DNA of 64,000 bases from Amblyornis subalaris (GCA_018881555.1 JACAXG010000070.1:4163616-4227615); one strand, 5' to 3'; positions 51,733 to 63,401 are shown, counted from the stretch's first letter. The notes: generated by a model not told the origin, from the sequence alone. A program made the numbers and translations.

Positions 51733-53498
51733 GTGTGTACTGATTTTTAGTTTTACTGAGGGTCTCAAATAAATTAAAATAGTGAGGAGAAAGCACTGGA
51801 TAATTCTTTTTTATGTTCTCATTGTTTAAACTTCATTTACTTTCTTGGGAAATTGTACTAGTCTGTGTTTCTTATATGCAGATATTTATGATTGATGAAA
51901 ATGAAAATGGGCAGGGGATGTCCTTGTCCCATCTGGAGCCAGTGGCAGAACTCTTGATTGAGCTCACTACAGCAAGCACCTGGCTCAGGGCTGTTTGTCC
52001 TGAAGTTTCTTTTCCCTATATGCTATAACTCCTCCTGAGTGTGAGAAACACCAGTGCTTGCAACCCTTACAATAATTTACCTTTCTTCTTCCCACTTGAA
52101 TGAATCTATGCAATTTTCTTTAATTCCTGATATAACCTCAGTAGACAAACTCATTGATCTGTCTCTCTAAAGGGATCTTGCTAGCTTAGAGTTCATAAAA
52201 CTTGAGGAACACAGATTGTTTCAAATTACATCCTTATTGACATTAACAGCCATTTTGCAGTGATACAGCCCAGTCTCTCAATTTCATTCAATACATCTGG
52301 AGTGAATCATTAGCCTGCCTGAGTTTTTATTAACTTTAATAGCAATATTTTCCCCTCTTAGTTCTTTGTGGGTTTTTAATTCATTGCTGTCTGTTCCTGC
52401 CTAGAATTTCTACTTCACACACTACAATTCATATATCCCGAAAGAAATGCAGCATCCACTTCNTGCTATTGCAAAGGGTATATGATTATTAGGTCTCTAT
52501 TTTTCTATTGATTTATCTAATTCTGATATCTGATTGAACCTTTCTCCTTGTGTATTCATTTTTTCTTAAAAATGTCTTGCAAGGGCTTTTGTCTATACCT
52601 TGCATTTGAACTTCCAAATATAGCACTTTATGTTCGCTGACTCTTTTACCCACAAGAGTATTCCTGCTCACAAAAAAATGTGCTGAGGCAGGTGCAATTT
52701 GCTTCACATACAGGAGGAATGAGGCAATGCATTACTCTTCCCTGATACCTATTTTTGCATATGTATAATGTTATCTACCTTGAAAAACAGATTGTTTTTT
52801 GGCAAACAAGCATTTTGTTAAACTTCACAATATAAAAGCAAAGAATGCTTAAAAATAAATTAAAGTTGTAACTTATGTCTTCAATGCTGTAATTCATTGT
52901 TGATCAAATCTTCCTGTAGTACTAACAGAAGTTTGTAAATGATGGTCTAATTATAGGTAAGGTTGAAATATTTAATGTCAGGCAGTGCATTTTTTTAAAA
53001 AGCACTGTATTAGTAACTATTGTAATTATACCAGGAGACATAAGAGAAGAGATTAATGCAACAAGTGACCTAGCTTTAATAATGTCATAAGAATCTGTAA
53101 TTGCAAAATTATCCACTGAGTTATAAATGTTCACTAACATGGTATTCAGGTCACTCATTATTTGCAGCACTTCATGAAGTAAGCAATTATTTTTTCAAGT
53201 GTGCAAATATCAATTCCATTAATTTTAATAATTCTCTCACTTGCAATCCTGAGAGCTGTATACTTAGGCATAGTACAAAATGCCTTCAGCTGTGACTGAA
53301 AACCACATNTTATAATTGACAGTGTTTGGCTGCCAGCTTTCTAAATCGTGGTACTGGCCATACCTAGAAAGATTTAGAGGTCAAGTTTGAGTTAAGAACT
53401 CAGAACTGCATAAAAATGCCTCCAACCTACTCTAAAATAGATATTGACAATATGTCCCAGGTTTCTTTCTTTCCAGATAGATTGTGTGCATATATGTT

Positions 53499-53533
53499 CA
53501 TCCATCCATCCATCCATCCATCCATCCATCCAT
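53499..53533. repeat. (CATC)n microsatellite
   Basis: Almost nine uninterrupted copies of CATC. It has few interruptions and is a likely polymorphic marker. Confidence 0.9.
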
Positions 53534-55315
53534 GTCAATCTATTTCACAGTGTTTTAATATTGTATCTTCAAGACTTACATCAACCCGAAAATGAAAAAG
53601 AACCCCAAAACACAACAAACTGAATGAAAATGGAAAACTTGATAAAAACCTATGTGTGGGATTTTTCTTCAGTCCTGTAGGAAATGTAAGAATTTTTTCT
53701 TTCCCTGAAGAAATTCAGAAGGACGAGGAACAAGTCTGGTTCTTTTGTTCCCTACGCTGCACTGAGCTATTGTCAGAATGAATAAAAAAACCACATTTGC
53801 CCTGTGAAGAGGAACAAGTCAGCTGCAACAGAAGCTTTCCTTCAAGTTCCCTGGTGTTTCTTGCCAATGTCTGCATCTAGGGGACTGGTCCACAAAACCA
53901 GTGCATGGTGCTTCTCCAGAGCCAATAATGGCTAAGGTGTTATTATAACAGATAGAATTATTTCTCAGGTATTCTGTACTCTGTATCTTTTCCTGTTTGT
54001 TTACCTTTATTTGTTGCTTGTTACTGTACATTTCATTCAAAGCCTTGTGAACAGAGAATTTGTTAACACAAGTGGACTGAGGCAGGCACATCGTGGATCT
54101 TTCTTCTAGGTACCTACGACAAGCAATAAGACCTGTATTGTGAAATCTCAAATGAAAAAGGGCTTAAAAAACCAAAACACACTAGGTCTGAAAACTGGAG
54201 ATGCTTCAAAGCTATATTACCCACATGATATCCTAAAAAAAAATACATTTGGGGTGAGAAGAGAATAGTTAGGTGAAAATATTTTTCTTCACTGAAATCC
54301 CACCNTGTGCTAGTAGTATGTTACTAGAAAAGGTGCAATTCCTCTTGCCCAATTTAGACTCTATAATAGCTGTCTGGTCTTAGAAAGTCACTTAGACTCC
54401 CTGTACAGCTGCAAAAAGTTGAGATAGAGGAGAAACTTTAGAGAATAACTCATGTACCTTAGACACGTTGAAATGAAGTGCTTTTGAAAACACATCTTTC
54501 TTTCAAGTAACTGTAGTGGAAGCCTCAATTTCTCCTTATTGAGTCTGCGTGGTCATTGTACTGACATTGGGTTTAGACTAGATGTCCAGCTTTCAGATAG
54601 CTGGTATGTCTGATGAACACCACCTGTATAATCTTTAGCACAGAAATGCAGTACCCTTAGAGGTAGCATCAGTCTTGAAGCAGACTAGAAATTTTGAATC
54701 TTAAAAGGAAAGTCTCTCTTGCCCTTCCTAAATAGCTCTTTACAAAAACTCCAGCCATGTTTCAAAAATTTTCGATAAAGGTATTCAAGTGTTCAATGAT
54801 TTGTGTGAAAACAGGGACCACCACCAAACTTTGCTGAAAACATCATTCGTGATGCTCATACCACACATTTGCTACCTTTTTTTTGAGACTGCAAAGGTGG
54901 CTTTTCTGCCTCATCTGCTTACTCCTGAGTTCCAAAATTTCCTGTAAATTCTGACTAATGGAATTTTTTAGGGGTGGGAAAATAAAACTTGTTGTCATAC
55001 CAAACACAGACTTAGGCTTTCTCCAGCATTATTAGCTGTTGAGAGCAAGAAGAAAGAAACTCTGCACTGAATTGTCTGGAAAAACATGTTTGGAAGCATT
55101 ACCTAGAACAGTGACTTGTCCTTTGCCAACTACCATTACCAAAGGTACTGTTTTTGCTAGCATTTCTAGGGCATAATTCTAGGGCATGCCTTTGCTGCTT
55201 TTTCTTGAAACGTGGGCCTAGTTTGTTGGTTTTTGGTCATAACTTCCAGTTTATATTTCACTTCCATTACCTCTTATTTTTACAGTTTATTTTGCAGGGT
55301 TTGTCATTGCTAAGA

Positions 55316-55681
55316 AATTCAGAAAAGAGAAGGCTCTGAGGTGGCCTAATTGCAACCTTTTAGTACCTGAAAGGAGGCTACAAGAGAGCTGGAGAAGGGC
55401 TTTTTAGAAGGGCAGGTAGTGACAGGACAAGGGGAAATGGCTCTAAACTGACAGATGGTAGGTTTAGATTAGATATAAGAAAGAAATCCTTTACTCTGAG
55501 AGTGGTGAGACACTGGAACAGGTTGCCCAGAGAAGCTGTGCATGCCCCATCCCTGGAACTGTTNAGTGCCAGGTGGGATGGGGCTTTGAGCAACCCAGTC
55601 TAGTGGAAAGTGTGCCTGCCTATGGAACTGGATGACCTTTAAGGTCCCTTCCAACCCAAGCCATTCTATGGCTCTATGATT
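55316..55681 (+). mobile_element. CR1 LINE, best-preserved 3' end
   Basis: A 5'-truncated CR1 of about 366 bp in plus orientation. It starts within the late ORF2 (AGAAAAGAGAAGGCTCTGAG) and keeps a largely readable C-terminal frame: [20 protein letters not shown], then [20 protein letters not shown], then DGALSNPV and a stop. This matches the conserved CR1 ORF2 C-terminus. The 3' UTR follows (GATGACCTTTAAGGTCCCTT, CCAACCCAAGCCATTCTATG) and ends in the terminal repeat ATTCTATGGCTCTATGAT. The near-intact C-terminal frame marks it as the youngest CR1 in the window. It cannot move on its own because the reverse transcriptase and endonuclease are absent. Confidence 0.95.
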
Positions 55682-57281
55682 TAGATATTTTAACAAAGCT
55701 TTAAATTATTTTTCTGCTTCTAATGCTCTTCTCTGTAATGCTCAGTCACTAAATAACCCCCACACATCCCATGATATCTAGAGTGGCTAGTTTTCTATAA
55801 GTGGAAATACTATATAACATAATTCAGATGACAATATGTAATATCATATGTTATGTTGCAGTGAAATTATTTAATATAACTACATGCTGCTGTTAAATTA
55901 TATAAAATACATAACTCAAATTTATTACATGCTGATGAATGATTTACAAAAAGGATGTNTAAATTAAGAAATTTCTGTTTTATATTTCTAATGAATAGAG
56001 TAGAGAAAACTGATGTTACTACAGCTCTCTATGTTTGACTTGTACAGGTCTAGGGCAAATTAATTCCTGGTATAGTGCCATTAGTTTGATGGGAGTTACA
56101 TCAGAGATATGAACTCATTCAGTTATTGCCAGCACCATCTGGAAATTTATAATGCCACAGCAATGTTTCACTTGCTGAAGACACATTCATCCTTTTTGTT
56201 TAGTATGGGAAGACAGGGATTAAAAATTGAAGATCACTTTAGCTTGCTCTATATCATTTTAAATTCCCTTGCAGGCTTTGTTATGTTTAGATGGCGAGAC
56301 GTGAATTTAAATAATATTTAAGTAAGCGTAATAGTGCAATCAAGAAGAGACCAAATAGGTCTCAGGAGGCAAAACATTTTCATGAATATCAACATAACCC
56401 TTTTTACAGTGGGGTGGATCTATAGAAGTGATGTTTCCTTTGGTGTGTGCAGATAGCTGTCTCTGCCTGTGTTTCCTGACACAAATTTGTATCTCTGTTT
56501 TAAGGCTGGCATGTTGGAACCTCACTCCTAGGACCAGAATAGATCTGTATCATGAACTTCAGCTCAATTCTGTCATGGTTTAACACATTGCAAAATTCTG
56601 CCAGAAATGTCAGAAACTTCATATTATCTTTCATTTGTTTAGGAAGTTGTGTTGTTTGTTCTCATTATTTTTATTGGCATTGAGTCCAGAAATTTATTTT
56701 TGAGTGATTAGAAACCCTTGTCTAGTTTTAAAACTGTGCTTTATCCATGTGGAAGCTTCAAATGATAGCCTAAGTCTTTTCCTTTCTTCCCTGCCTCCTC
56801 CAGAGCACAGACAGGAATTGTGCTTTAAATGACTTCTGATTTCTTGGTTTCTGTTCAGGAATGCTCTGCCTATAGCCAGGCCCAGCCACAGGTCAAAACC
56901 TCAGGTAGCTCAAGACCAAAGGTACGGAAACACTGGGAATATGGACAAAGCCATAACTACACAGCGTATGTAGATATTTGGGTTCTATGTGTATGTATAT
57001 ATGTATATACACACATATATATGTATACATACATATATAGGTATATACATATATATGTATGTATATAACTAGAGCTGGGAAAAAAATAAAATTTCCAATG
57101 AACAAGACTAATTTAGGCTAATTGATTAATTACCACACCCCAGCTTGAATGTGACATCTTTAAGACAGCACGTTAAGAAACTTTATGCAGGTGCAGAGGA
57201 GTACCAGTCTGTGTGTTGTCCCATCTGGAAAACTGATACTTCTGTGCTTTAAGGGTCTTCTTGTTTCTCTTTCCCATGCAG
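55682..57281. other. non-coding stretch with AT-rich and TATG-repeat tracts
   Basis: No gene seen. 55800-55930 is very AT-rich. A TATATG-type microsatellite lies at 56987-57068. No repeat family was recognised. Confidence 0.55.
56987..57068. repeat. (TATATG/TATACA)n microsatellite
   Basis: Imperfect alternating purine-pyrimidine repeat of TATG, TATA and TACA units over about 80 bp. The two strands produce mirror-like Tyr/Ile/His-rich chance frames that should not be read as genes. Confidence 0.85.
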
Positions 57282-57520
57282 AGAGTGTTCCTGGTCTGGG
57301 CANCATGCCCAGCACGGCCCTCCTGCCGTGAGCCCCGCAGACAGTGCAGCCCCAGAGGCCACAGCACCAGGGGAAAGCTGCTGAATCTGCTGGCAGCCCA
57401 GGGAGCTACGGAGCACAAAGCTGACAGTCACCGTCCTCATCCTCAGTCTCACCGAGTCATACAAAACAGGGCTAGAATTTTTGTTAAATGTAATGGTTTC
57501 ACTGAAATACAAATATTGAG
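57282..57520 (+). other. candidate exon, GC-rich, unassigned
   Basis: A 239-bp block whose first 150 bp are GC-rich in AT-rich surroundings. It is preceded by TTGTTTCTCTTTCCCATGCAG (AG at 57280-57281) and followed by GAG|GTGAGT (GT at 57521-57522), both near-consensus splice sites. One plus frame is open through the whole block and stops inside the donor, the arrangement expected for an internal coding exon. The frame reads CREPRRQCSPRGHSTRGKLL, then NLLAAQGATEHKADSHRPHP and further basic sequence. I do not recognise it and it shows no domain. The minus strand is also partly open, so coding is unproven; a non-coding RNA exon or chance fits as well. Confidence 0.22.
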
Positions 57521-57522
57521 GT

Positions 57523-59889
57523 GAGTTAGCAAGTGTTTGCCATAAATTCACTGGTAATGTAATTTCATAACTTTCCCTGAAGGTGCCTACCCTTAGGGGT
57601 TCATTTTTTTGCCTATTAGGCCCTTGTTATTTGTGTCTGGTTTGTATTTACAAAACCTCCAGTATTCATCAAAACTGTTCACCTTTGAAATTAAATGGAA
57701 ATGTTGCTGTGTGGTTCACAGGAAATTACCACCTCGGAAAATTTGTATACAGAAATTTTTAGTAATTATAGTTTATTTTTATTCAGACAGGATACAGTTA
57801 AGGAAATAAAAGATTTTTTTTTCCAATGAATTTTTAATTTAAATAAGTTGGTTATGTAGCTATATGATGCTAGGATGATGAAGTTAGATAGTCCCATAGA
57901 TGTGTGTATTTATATAAAGAAGAGAATTCATGCAGCATAAACCAGATAATTTATCTTTGTTGCAGTCAGTTTGGTAGACATGTTGCCTCTGGAATGCTAA
58001 TAACCACCAATTTTTATGTAACAAAAATGGAATACACAGTATTTAGAAATACTCAGAAGGAGAATTTCTTTTCAAGGACAGTAAAAGCATCAAAATGTCT
58101 GAAGGGTCACTAATAGCATAAAAAACCCTAAAAACCCCCAAACTGACAAGCAAAAAAACGCCACTAACCAAAATATCATCTTTAAAACTGAGTTCTTTAC
58201 AAGAGATTATGAAAAATACCAATGAATCCAGTAAATCAGGAAAAGTGCATTTAGATGTAAGGATGTAATAATAAATCCAAAGAACAGAGGAGGGGGAAAT
58301 TGTAGAGCAAATCTGAATTTTAAAACAGATTCCAGTAGGTACATCTTCCCCAATTGTCAGTGCTGTAGTCTTTATTTTTTTTTTGCACTTAAAGAGATGC
58401 TGAAGAGGAAACTTTCTGTTCATTGCTGGGATCCTTGACATATGATTGACATGATATCACATGGTATAACTTAATAGCAGCCAGAAAGGTGATTGATGAG
58501 TCAGATCCTTTTCTATTACCCCAAATTCACTGCTGCTATNCTTTAATTTCTTTGCTCCGCTTCTGCAGCTTGTGATCCAGAGAGTTTTGCTTCTCTGTTT
58601 ACTGGTGGAGGGCATATGCTGCTATAGGGACTCATATTAAAGAATCCAGTGGGGAGCCAGTTTCTGAGTTAATACTTTAACATGAACTCTGCTCCCCACA
58701 ATACTCACATTTTGCAGTTAGCATAGAATAAATTACTCCTTTCTATGAGTTGATGTGGGGGAAGGAGCAAGTTTCTCCCAGTTGCTGATCAGTTAGTAGT
58801 CCTGGTTGTCCTACACCATCTGTTCTCTGAAAGACACTATCTACCCCATGGGCTTCGACATGTCAAAAGTCAGCAATCTCTACTGGCTGTTCAAATGGCA
58901 GCATATGGTTGTATTTAATTTTTACTACTATTTAACCAGTGATTTCTAATGTAACATTTTTCCATGTTGATGATATGGCATATTTGACACTAGTGACAAA
59001 TTCCAATGCCCAAGACTGCAGTAGAAAAGCAGGATTTTCAGAAGATTATGCTGTCACACCCCCCAGAACCAAGAGCACTTTCTGTCTTTCTTTCTTTGTT
59101 GTCCAACATTTGAACTGCTGATAGTCAGAGGATGTTTTACCACAGGAGGTAGAGCAGAGTCATGTGAAATTTTAGCTGTAGCAGAATCCTGGCTGCATTT
59201 AGCCAAAGCACNAAAATCTGCAAATGGAGCCTCTAAGGACATGAGGTACTAAAGGAGTTTACATTGCTGACATTCATCAAAGGCTACAGGCATCATGCCA
59301 TCTCTCTCCCCCACAGAGAAATAAAACTCAGACAGCTTTCTGAATTCATTTTCAAGAAGATGCAAGGCTCAACAATAAAGAAGAGAATTTGTGCTTCAGT
59401 CTTGCCATCTGCACAAAAAGCTTATCTAATATCCAGACTTAGGACACTCTGTATAGCCCAAGAAAAAGGGTATTCTTCATTCAAGAGGATTTTTCTGTGC
59501 AGAAGTAAGCCTGTTTCAGGGTGAGGAAAGTAGTCTAGGTAGCACACGATAGGCTGGAGTAACAATCATGTCTGCTTCCTCCTCTCATTTCTGGAAGTTT
59601 TAGTTGCTATGAACATATCAGCCATCCACAAGGTCCCACCTGCATCACTACAACCTCTTGGTAGCCTCTCTGATTGCAACTATGTTGAAAAGATTGTGCT
59701 GCCCTTGTAAAGGCCTTTTTTATCTGCTAGGTTGGTAACTGGGATGAAGAGCACAGCTCATAACCAAGAAATGTATAGGTGCACGGGTACTGCTCTGAGA
59801 GCATTAGAAATGAGGCATGCAGTTCAAGAGCAAAGGTTGTCCTTGCCTGCTGTGTGGAAAAAGAGCATCCAAGATTCGTAAATGCTTGT
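57523..59889. other. non-coding stretch, no gene seen
   Basis: AT-rich DNA with chance open frames up to 132 codons (58043-58441, minus). No repeat family or exon-like block was recognised. Confidence 0.5.
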
Positions 59890-59938
59890 GATCAAAAGGA
59901 ACAACAGAAGTCAGAGGGTCCACAAAAACTCACAAAGT

Positions 59939-59944
59939 TTTATT
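59939..59944 (-). promoter_or_regulatory. LTR poly(A) signal AATAAA
   Basis: AATAAA on the minus strand followed by a GT-rich stretch (TTTGTGAGTTTTTGTGG), which is a good downstream element for cleavage and polyadenylation. Confidence 0.55.
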
Positions 59945-60066
59945 AGTAAATTACTTGGCATCGAAAGTGGTGTGTTAGTTCCTGACCTACTATATAAGCA
60001 CATGGCAGTGGGTTTTGGATAAAGGGGCAAGGTGAAGAACAAGAGAAAAAGAAAGAGATTAATTAA

Positions 60067-60072
60067 AGAGGA

Positions 60073-60103
<31 letters not shown>

Positions 60104-60149
60104 AAGAGAGAAAAAAAGAGAGAGAGAGAAAGAGACAGAAGAAAGAAGC
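60067..60149. repeat. (GA)n / (GAAA)n purine tract
   Basis: About 80 bases of almost pure purine on the plus strand, mixed GA, GAAA and AAAG units. It yields a meaningless Arg/Glu/Lys-rich frame on one strand and a Ser/Leu-rich frame on the other. Confidence 0.9.
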
Positions 60150-60236
60150 AAGTCCCCAGTCTTAGTTCCAGCATTAATCCAGCTGATGGGATGTCCAGCG
60201 TCCTGGGGGTGCTGCCCAGGCATGGTTGGGGTACCA

Positions 60237-60243
60237 TTTTATA
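60237..60243 (-). promoter_or_regulatory. LTR TATA box
   Basis: TATAAAA on the minus strand, upstream of a GC-richer segment and of the AATAAA at 59939-59944. Confidence 0.5.
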
Positions 60244-60640
60244 GATAGGCTTTCCCCCACCCTGAAGATGAGTTTTCTTTCTATGCAGATTAGTTAGCAT
60301 GCACAGTCTGTTCTTTTGGACCTTTCTGGAAATGGGTCGGAGAGCTTCAGGGGTCTTGAGTGGTCTTGATCCCCCACTACAGTCTATGCTCGCTTCTTGG
60401 CCTCATTCCTGCACTTGCACTGTACTGTGTTGTGCTTTTCTCCAGGAAATAGGACAAGGAAGTTTGTCTCAGAAAAGTGCTGCCCTACCTCGGCATGGCC
60501 CCCTCTTCTCCAGCTGCATCTCGTTCTTTCCTACTGTGTGTTATGAGCACCATCCCTTGTCTGTTACTATCAGCAGTTCTTGGTTGGCTCCACAGCCATN
60601 TGGCTATCAGTGTTTGAGACATAAACATTAGCCCCTTATC

Positions 60641-61626
60641 TTCTGGGCTTCCACACTGACTTAGGGAAGAAAGAGACAATGCATTGGTTATCTTCTTATA
60701 CAAGCTTCAAGTTTTGTGTGGCTTTACAAATTTGTCAGCCAGTAAGTATACTCTCAAACCTGTGTAGCGTTGTCTTGACGAGTTTCCATCAGTTTGGACA
60801 GGTGAAAAAAGACCCAAACTCAATGAACAAGCACCGATACAATTTATTGTTGCTGAAGGATTTCTTTTGTTGATACTGTCAGTGTTAGTGTCTCATCTGT
60901 CTCCTTTGCAGCCTGAAAAGTTTCTGTAGTGAAATACAGACACTGAAAGTTCCTTTTCAACTGATGTTTTGACTGCTGTACGCACAGAAATAGAGGCAGA
61001 AAGGGAGATCTGCAGAACAAAATCTATAAAAACAGACCAAAGAAACTAGCTTGGGCAAATAGAATTTCAGCATTGGAAAGCCCAAATCAAAAACTTTTCT
61101 TTTGTGGATGACAATTTAACAGCCATTAAACCAATGTCACTTTGACAAAGGTCAGGAAAATGTTTCATCTGGTATAGATGAGTTCTGACAGCTGTGAGCT
61201 TATAACAACTGCTGTTTGTTGACTAAACNTGTCCTCTGCTTCTGAAGCACTACTCAAGTTTTGGAAAATAAAAAGGATGAGCAGCAAATGCAATGTCTTG
61301 TCTTGTGAGATCATGCTCACTATGCACCTTATCCCATGGAAATAAAAATAATAATAAAAATAACAGCCTAGTCCTTTGTCTTGTCAGGGTTTGAACTATC
61401 TTGTTCAAAAAGGATAGAATTAGATGCACTTTTCTGAGCACATCAGTCTTTATTCCCCAGGGACCTATTTCTATGTGAAGAAAGGATTCTGAGGAATCCT
61501 CTCCTAGCTTTCACTTGAATGTATTTCCAGGACATCTGGCCTCTGATCAGCTACCGACATATCCTCAATCTTACCAACACAGATACTCTGTTCAGGGCTG
61601 GATTCACACAGACTTTTTGGGTTTCT
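60641..61626. other. non-coding stretch, no gene seen
   Basis: AT-rich sequence with an AAT-rich patch near 61341-61365. Nothing else was recognised. Confidence 0.5.
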
Positions 61627-62289
61627 TTAGCTTAATCTATTTCCAAAACAGGCACAGCTGAGAAGTCTGAGGATGAAGCTACCAGTGTTGTGAAAGGATG
61701 TTTCTTGCTTCACCATGATACATAATAAACAGTCTTTGTACTTCAATGCTTGATACTGGGCTTTTGAAAGAGCTGTGGTGATGTGGGTGTTTCCATCCCA
61801 GCCGACCTGTTCCTCAGAAGCACTGCCTCCGAACAGCTCTGTAGGTGCAGGGCTATCTTTGTGCTTGCTGGTGCCACAGGGTGGTGATGATACTATATTC
61901 GTAATAGTCCTCTGGAAATTTAGAAGAAATTGCAAGTTGTAGATCCTCCTAAATGTTGTATCACTTTTATGCTCTAGCATGCAGACCTTATTGCTCTCTG
62001 TGGTTGCTCTGCTCCAATCATGTGAGACAAGTTTGCCATGAGTAAGCTGCTCAAATGAGCCAGCAGCAGGGAGCTGTGCAGCTCTGACCCCTCCCTCCCT
62101 TCCCAGCCACAGGGCAGGGGCATCCCGAGCTGTACCACCAGTGCCCATCACCTGGCTCAGCTGCTCGTGGTGAGCTGTTACTTTAAAAACACTTATCTGC
62201 AATGATAAAATCATACANCACCAGTGCTCGTATTGCAGTGCTAAACATCTATTAACACTGACAGTCGAGTAATGAGGTGACTGCAACAA
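61627..62289 (-). other. longest open frame in the window, unrecognised
   Basis: A minus-strand frame of 220 codons, open for 663 bp and containing one ambiguous base near its start. It is the longest in the window by a wide margin. The middle (about 61850-62170) is GC-richer and reads, for example, HHEQLSQVMGTGGTARDAPA and LWLGREGGVRAAQLPAAGSF. No domain, signal peptide or membrane segment is evident, and I recognise no family. In 64 kb with six frames a frame of this size is uncommon but possible by chance, especially where GC content rises. No splice sites or promoter clearly bracket it. I treat it as an ORF of unknown status, more likely chance than gene. Confidence 0.2.
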
Positions 62290-63183
62290 TTAATTTCCAT
62301 GTTTCCACTGAGCTAGGCTCTGGAGGATTGTTACACTGATTCTTTGTGAACATCTGAGCACGGGGCGAGGGGGAAGAAAGGAAGTTCCGTGTTTCAGCAC
62401 TTTCACCTTTCTGCTAGACGTTGCCAAAAGGCCACTGTCTTTGGATTGCGTCCCTGTTTTCAAGTGCCAGAAATTTGATATAGTGTTATTTCATGGTTTG
62501 CTGAACACAGGGAGAATTGCTACCAGCAGTGCGTTTTTGCAAAATCAGTATAACCCTCACTTGATTTCATGCTGTTTCAGAATCCAGTGAAATAGCTTCC
62601 CTCTTTCTCCGTTTCATGATGACAAGTCATTAGTAATGTTACCAGGAGACCAAAATATCGTTGGAATAGGATTTGACTATTAAGATGAATGTATCTATTG
62701 TTTCATTACATGTTGGGGTTTTTTCCCAGTAAAATAATAGCCTTAAATAATACTGCAACATTTTTAAAAAATCCAAACTCACTAAAAATGAGTGATTGTT
62801 CTAAAGGCAGGAGACAAACCCCAGATTTGCCCAAAAGATAGGCTGCTGTCAGTTCCTGCATTTCTATTTATAGACCTACACTTGAAATCACTGTCCTAGT
62901 TAAGGGTGTAGGAGGCTGCCCGAGTTCAGTAAGGAGCTTTAGGCTGAAGAATACTCTGTGTGTTGGCAACAGTAACTAACAACAGAAGCCATTAAACAGA
63001 CACAACCAAAGGGTAGCGGTCTCAATATTTTTGAAGGCAATTGGATCTGCATCTTGTGTACGTGGGCGTAGCTGCACTGAAAATAATGGAACTGTATCAG
63101 TTTATGAAGAGATTTGCACCTACTGCTTTCAATAGACCATTAGAACTTAAAGTGGGCTTGGGAGTTGTCTTTTCTCCTTTCAG
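62290..63183. other. non-coding stretch, no gene seen
   Basis: AT-rich sequence without a recognisable repeat. It ends in the pyrimidine tract that precedes the candidate terminal exon. Confidence 0.5.
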
Positions 63184-63401
63184 CAGCCGACAGAAAGGCA
63201 GGAGGGGTCTCAAGAAATGGGATGTACAGGGGGAGTGACAGAGTTTATCAGCTCAGTACAACAGTGTGTGGAAGAAGCTCCAATAGGAGCAGTGACAACA
63301 CTAGCTGTGACATCCAGGGAGAACAGCCACAACCTCCCAGCAACCAGATAGCATGACTGGATTGGGTTAGGGTGGCTGTACTGGGTCTGGATGCAAATAA
63401 A
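63184..63401 (+). other. candidate terminal exon with poly(A) signal, unassigned
   Basis: A strong pyrimidine tract and acceptor (GTTGTCTTTTCTCCTTTCAG, AG at 63182-63183) is followed by an open plus frame to a TGA at 63354-63356. The frame encodes about 57 residues of hydrophilic, Ser/Asn/Gln-rich sequence, including GSDRVYQLSTTVCGRSSNRS and DIQGEQPQPPSNQIA at its end, a plausible C-terminal tail. AATAAA follows 40 bp later at 63396-63401. I do not recognise the protein. Acceptor, frame and poly(A) signal together would suit a last exon, but each is common by chance and no upstream partner exon is established. An LTR or other repeat end is an alternative. Confidence 0.2.

Larger units (their letters stand above)
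44581..55315. other. non-coding stretch, no gene seen
   Basis: About 10.7 kb of AT-rich DNA. It holds a perfect 10-bp hairpin at 48250-48272, a doubled TCAGTACCTCAT at 51707-51732 and a CATC microsatellite at 53499-53533. 46030-46330 is AT-rich with scattered ATTA motifs. Open frames are under about 115 codons and unremarkable. No interspersed repeat was recognised. Confidence 0.5.
59890..60640 (-). mobile_element. probable solo LTR of an endogenous retrovirus
   Basis: On the minus strand a TATA box TATAAAA (60237-60243) is followed about 295 bp later by AATAAA (59939-59944) and then by ACTTTGTGAG, a layout typical of an LTR U3-R-U5. U3 would extend to about 60640, where the flanking composition changes. 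The transcribed segment carries a long GA/GAAA tract (60067-60149). I could not fix the TG...CA ends or a target duplication, so the limits are approximate. No retroviral coding sequence lies next to it. The call rests on promoter and terminator layout, not on recognising the family by name. Confidence 0.55.

Noticed and set aside
56829..57105. Tyr/Ile/His-rich frames on both strands
   Set aside because: They are translations of the TATATG microsatellite.
60032..60300. Arg/Glu/Lys-rich plus frame and Ser/Leu-rich minus frame
   Set aside because: Both are translations of the GA/GAAA tract inside the probable LTR.
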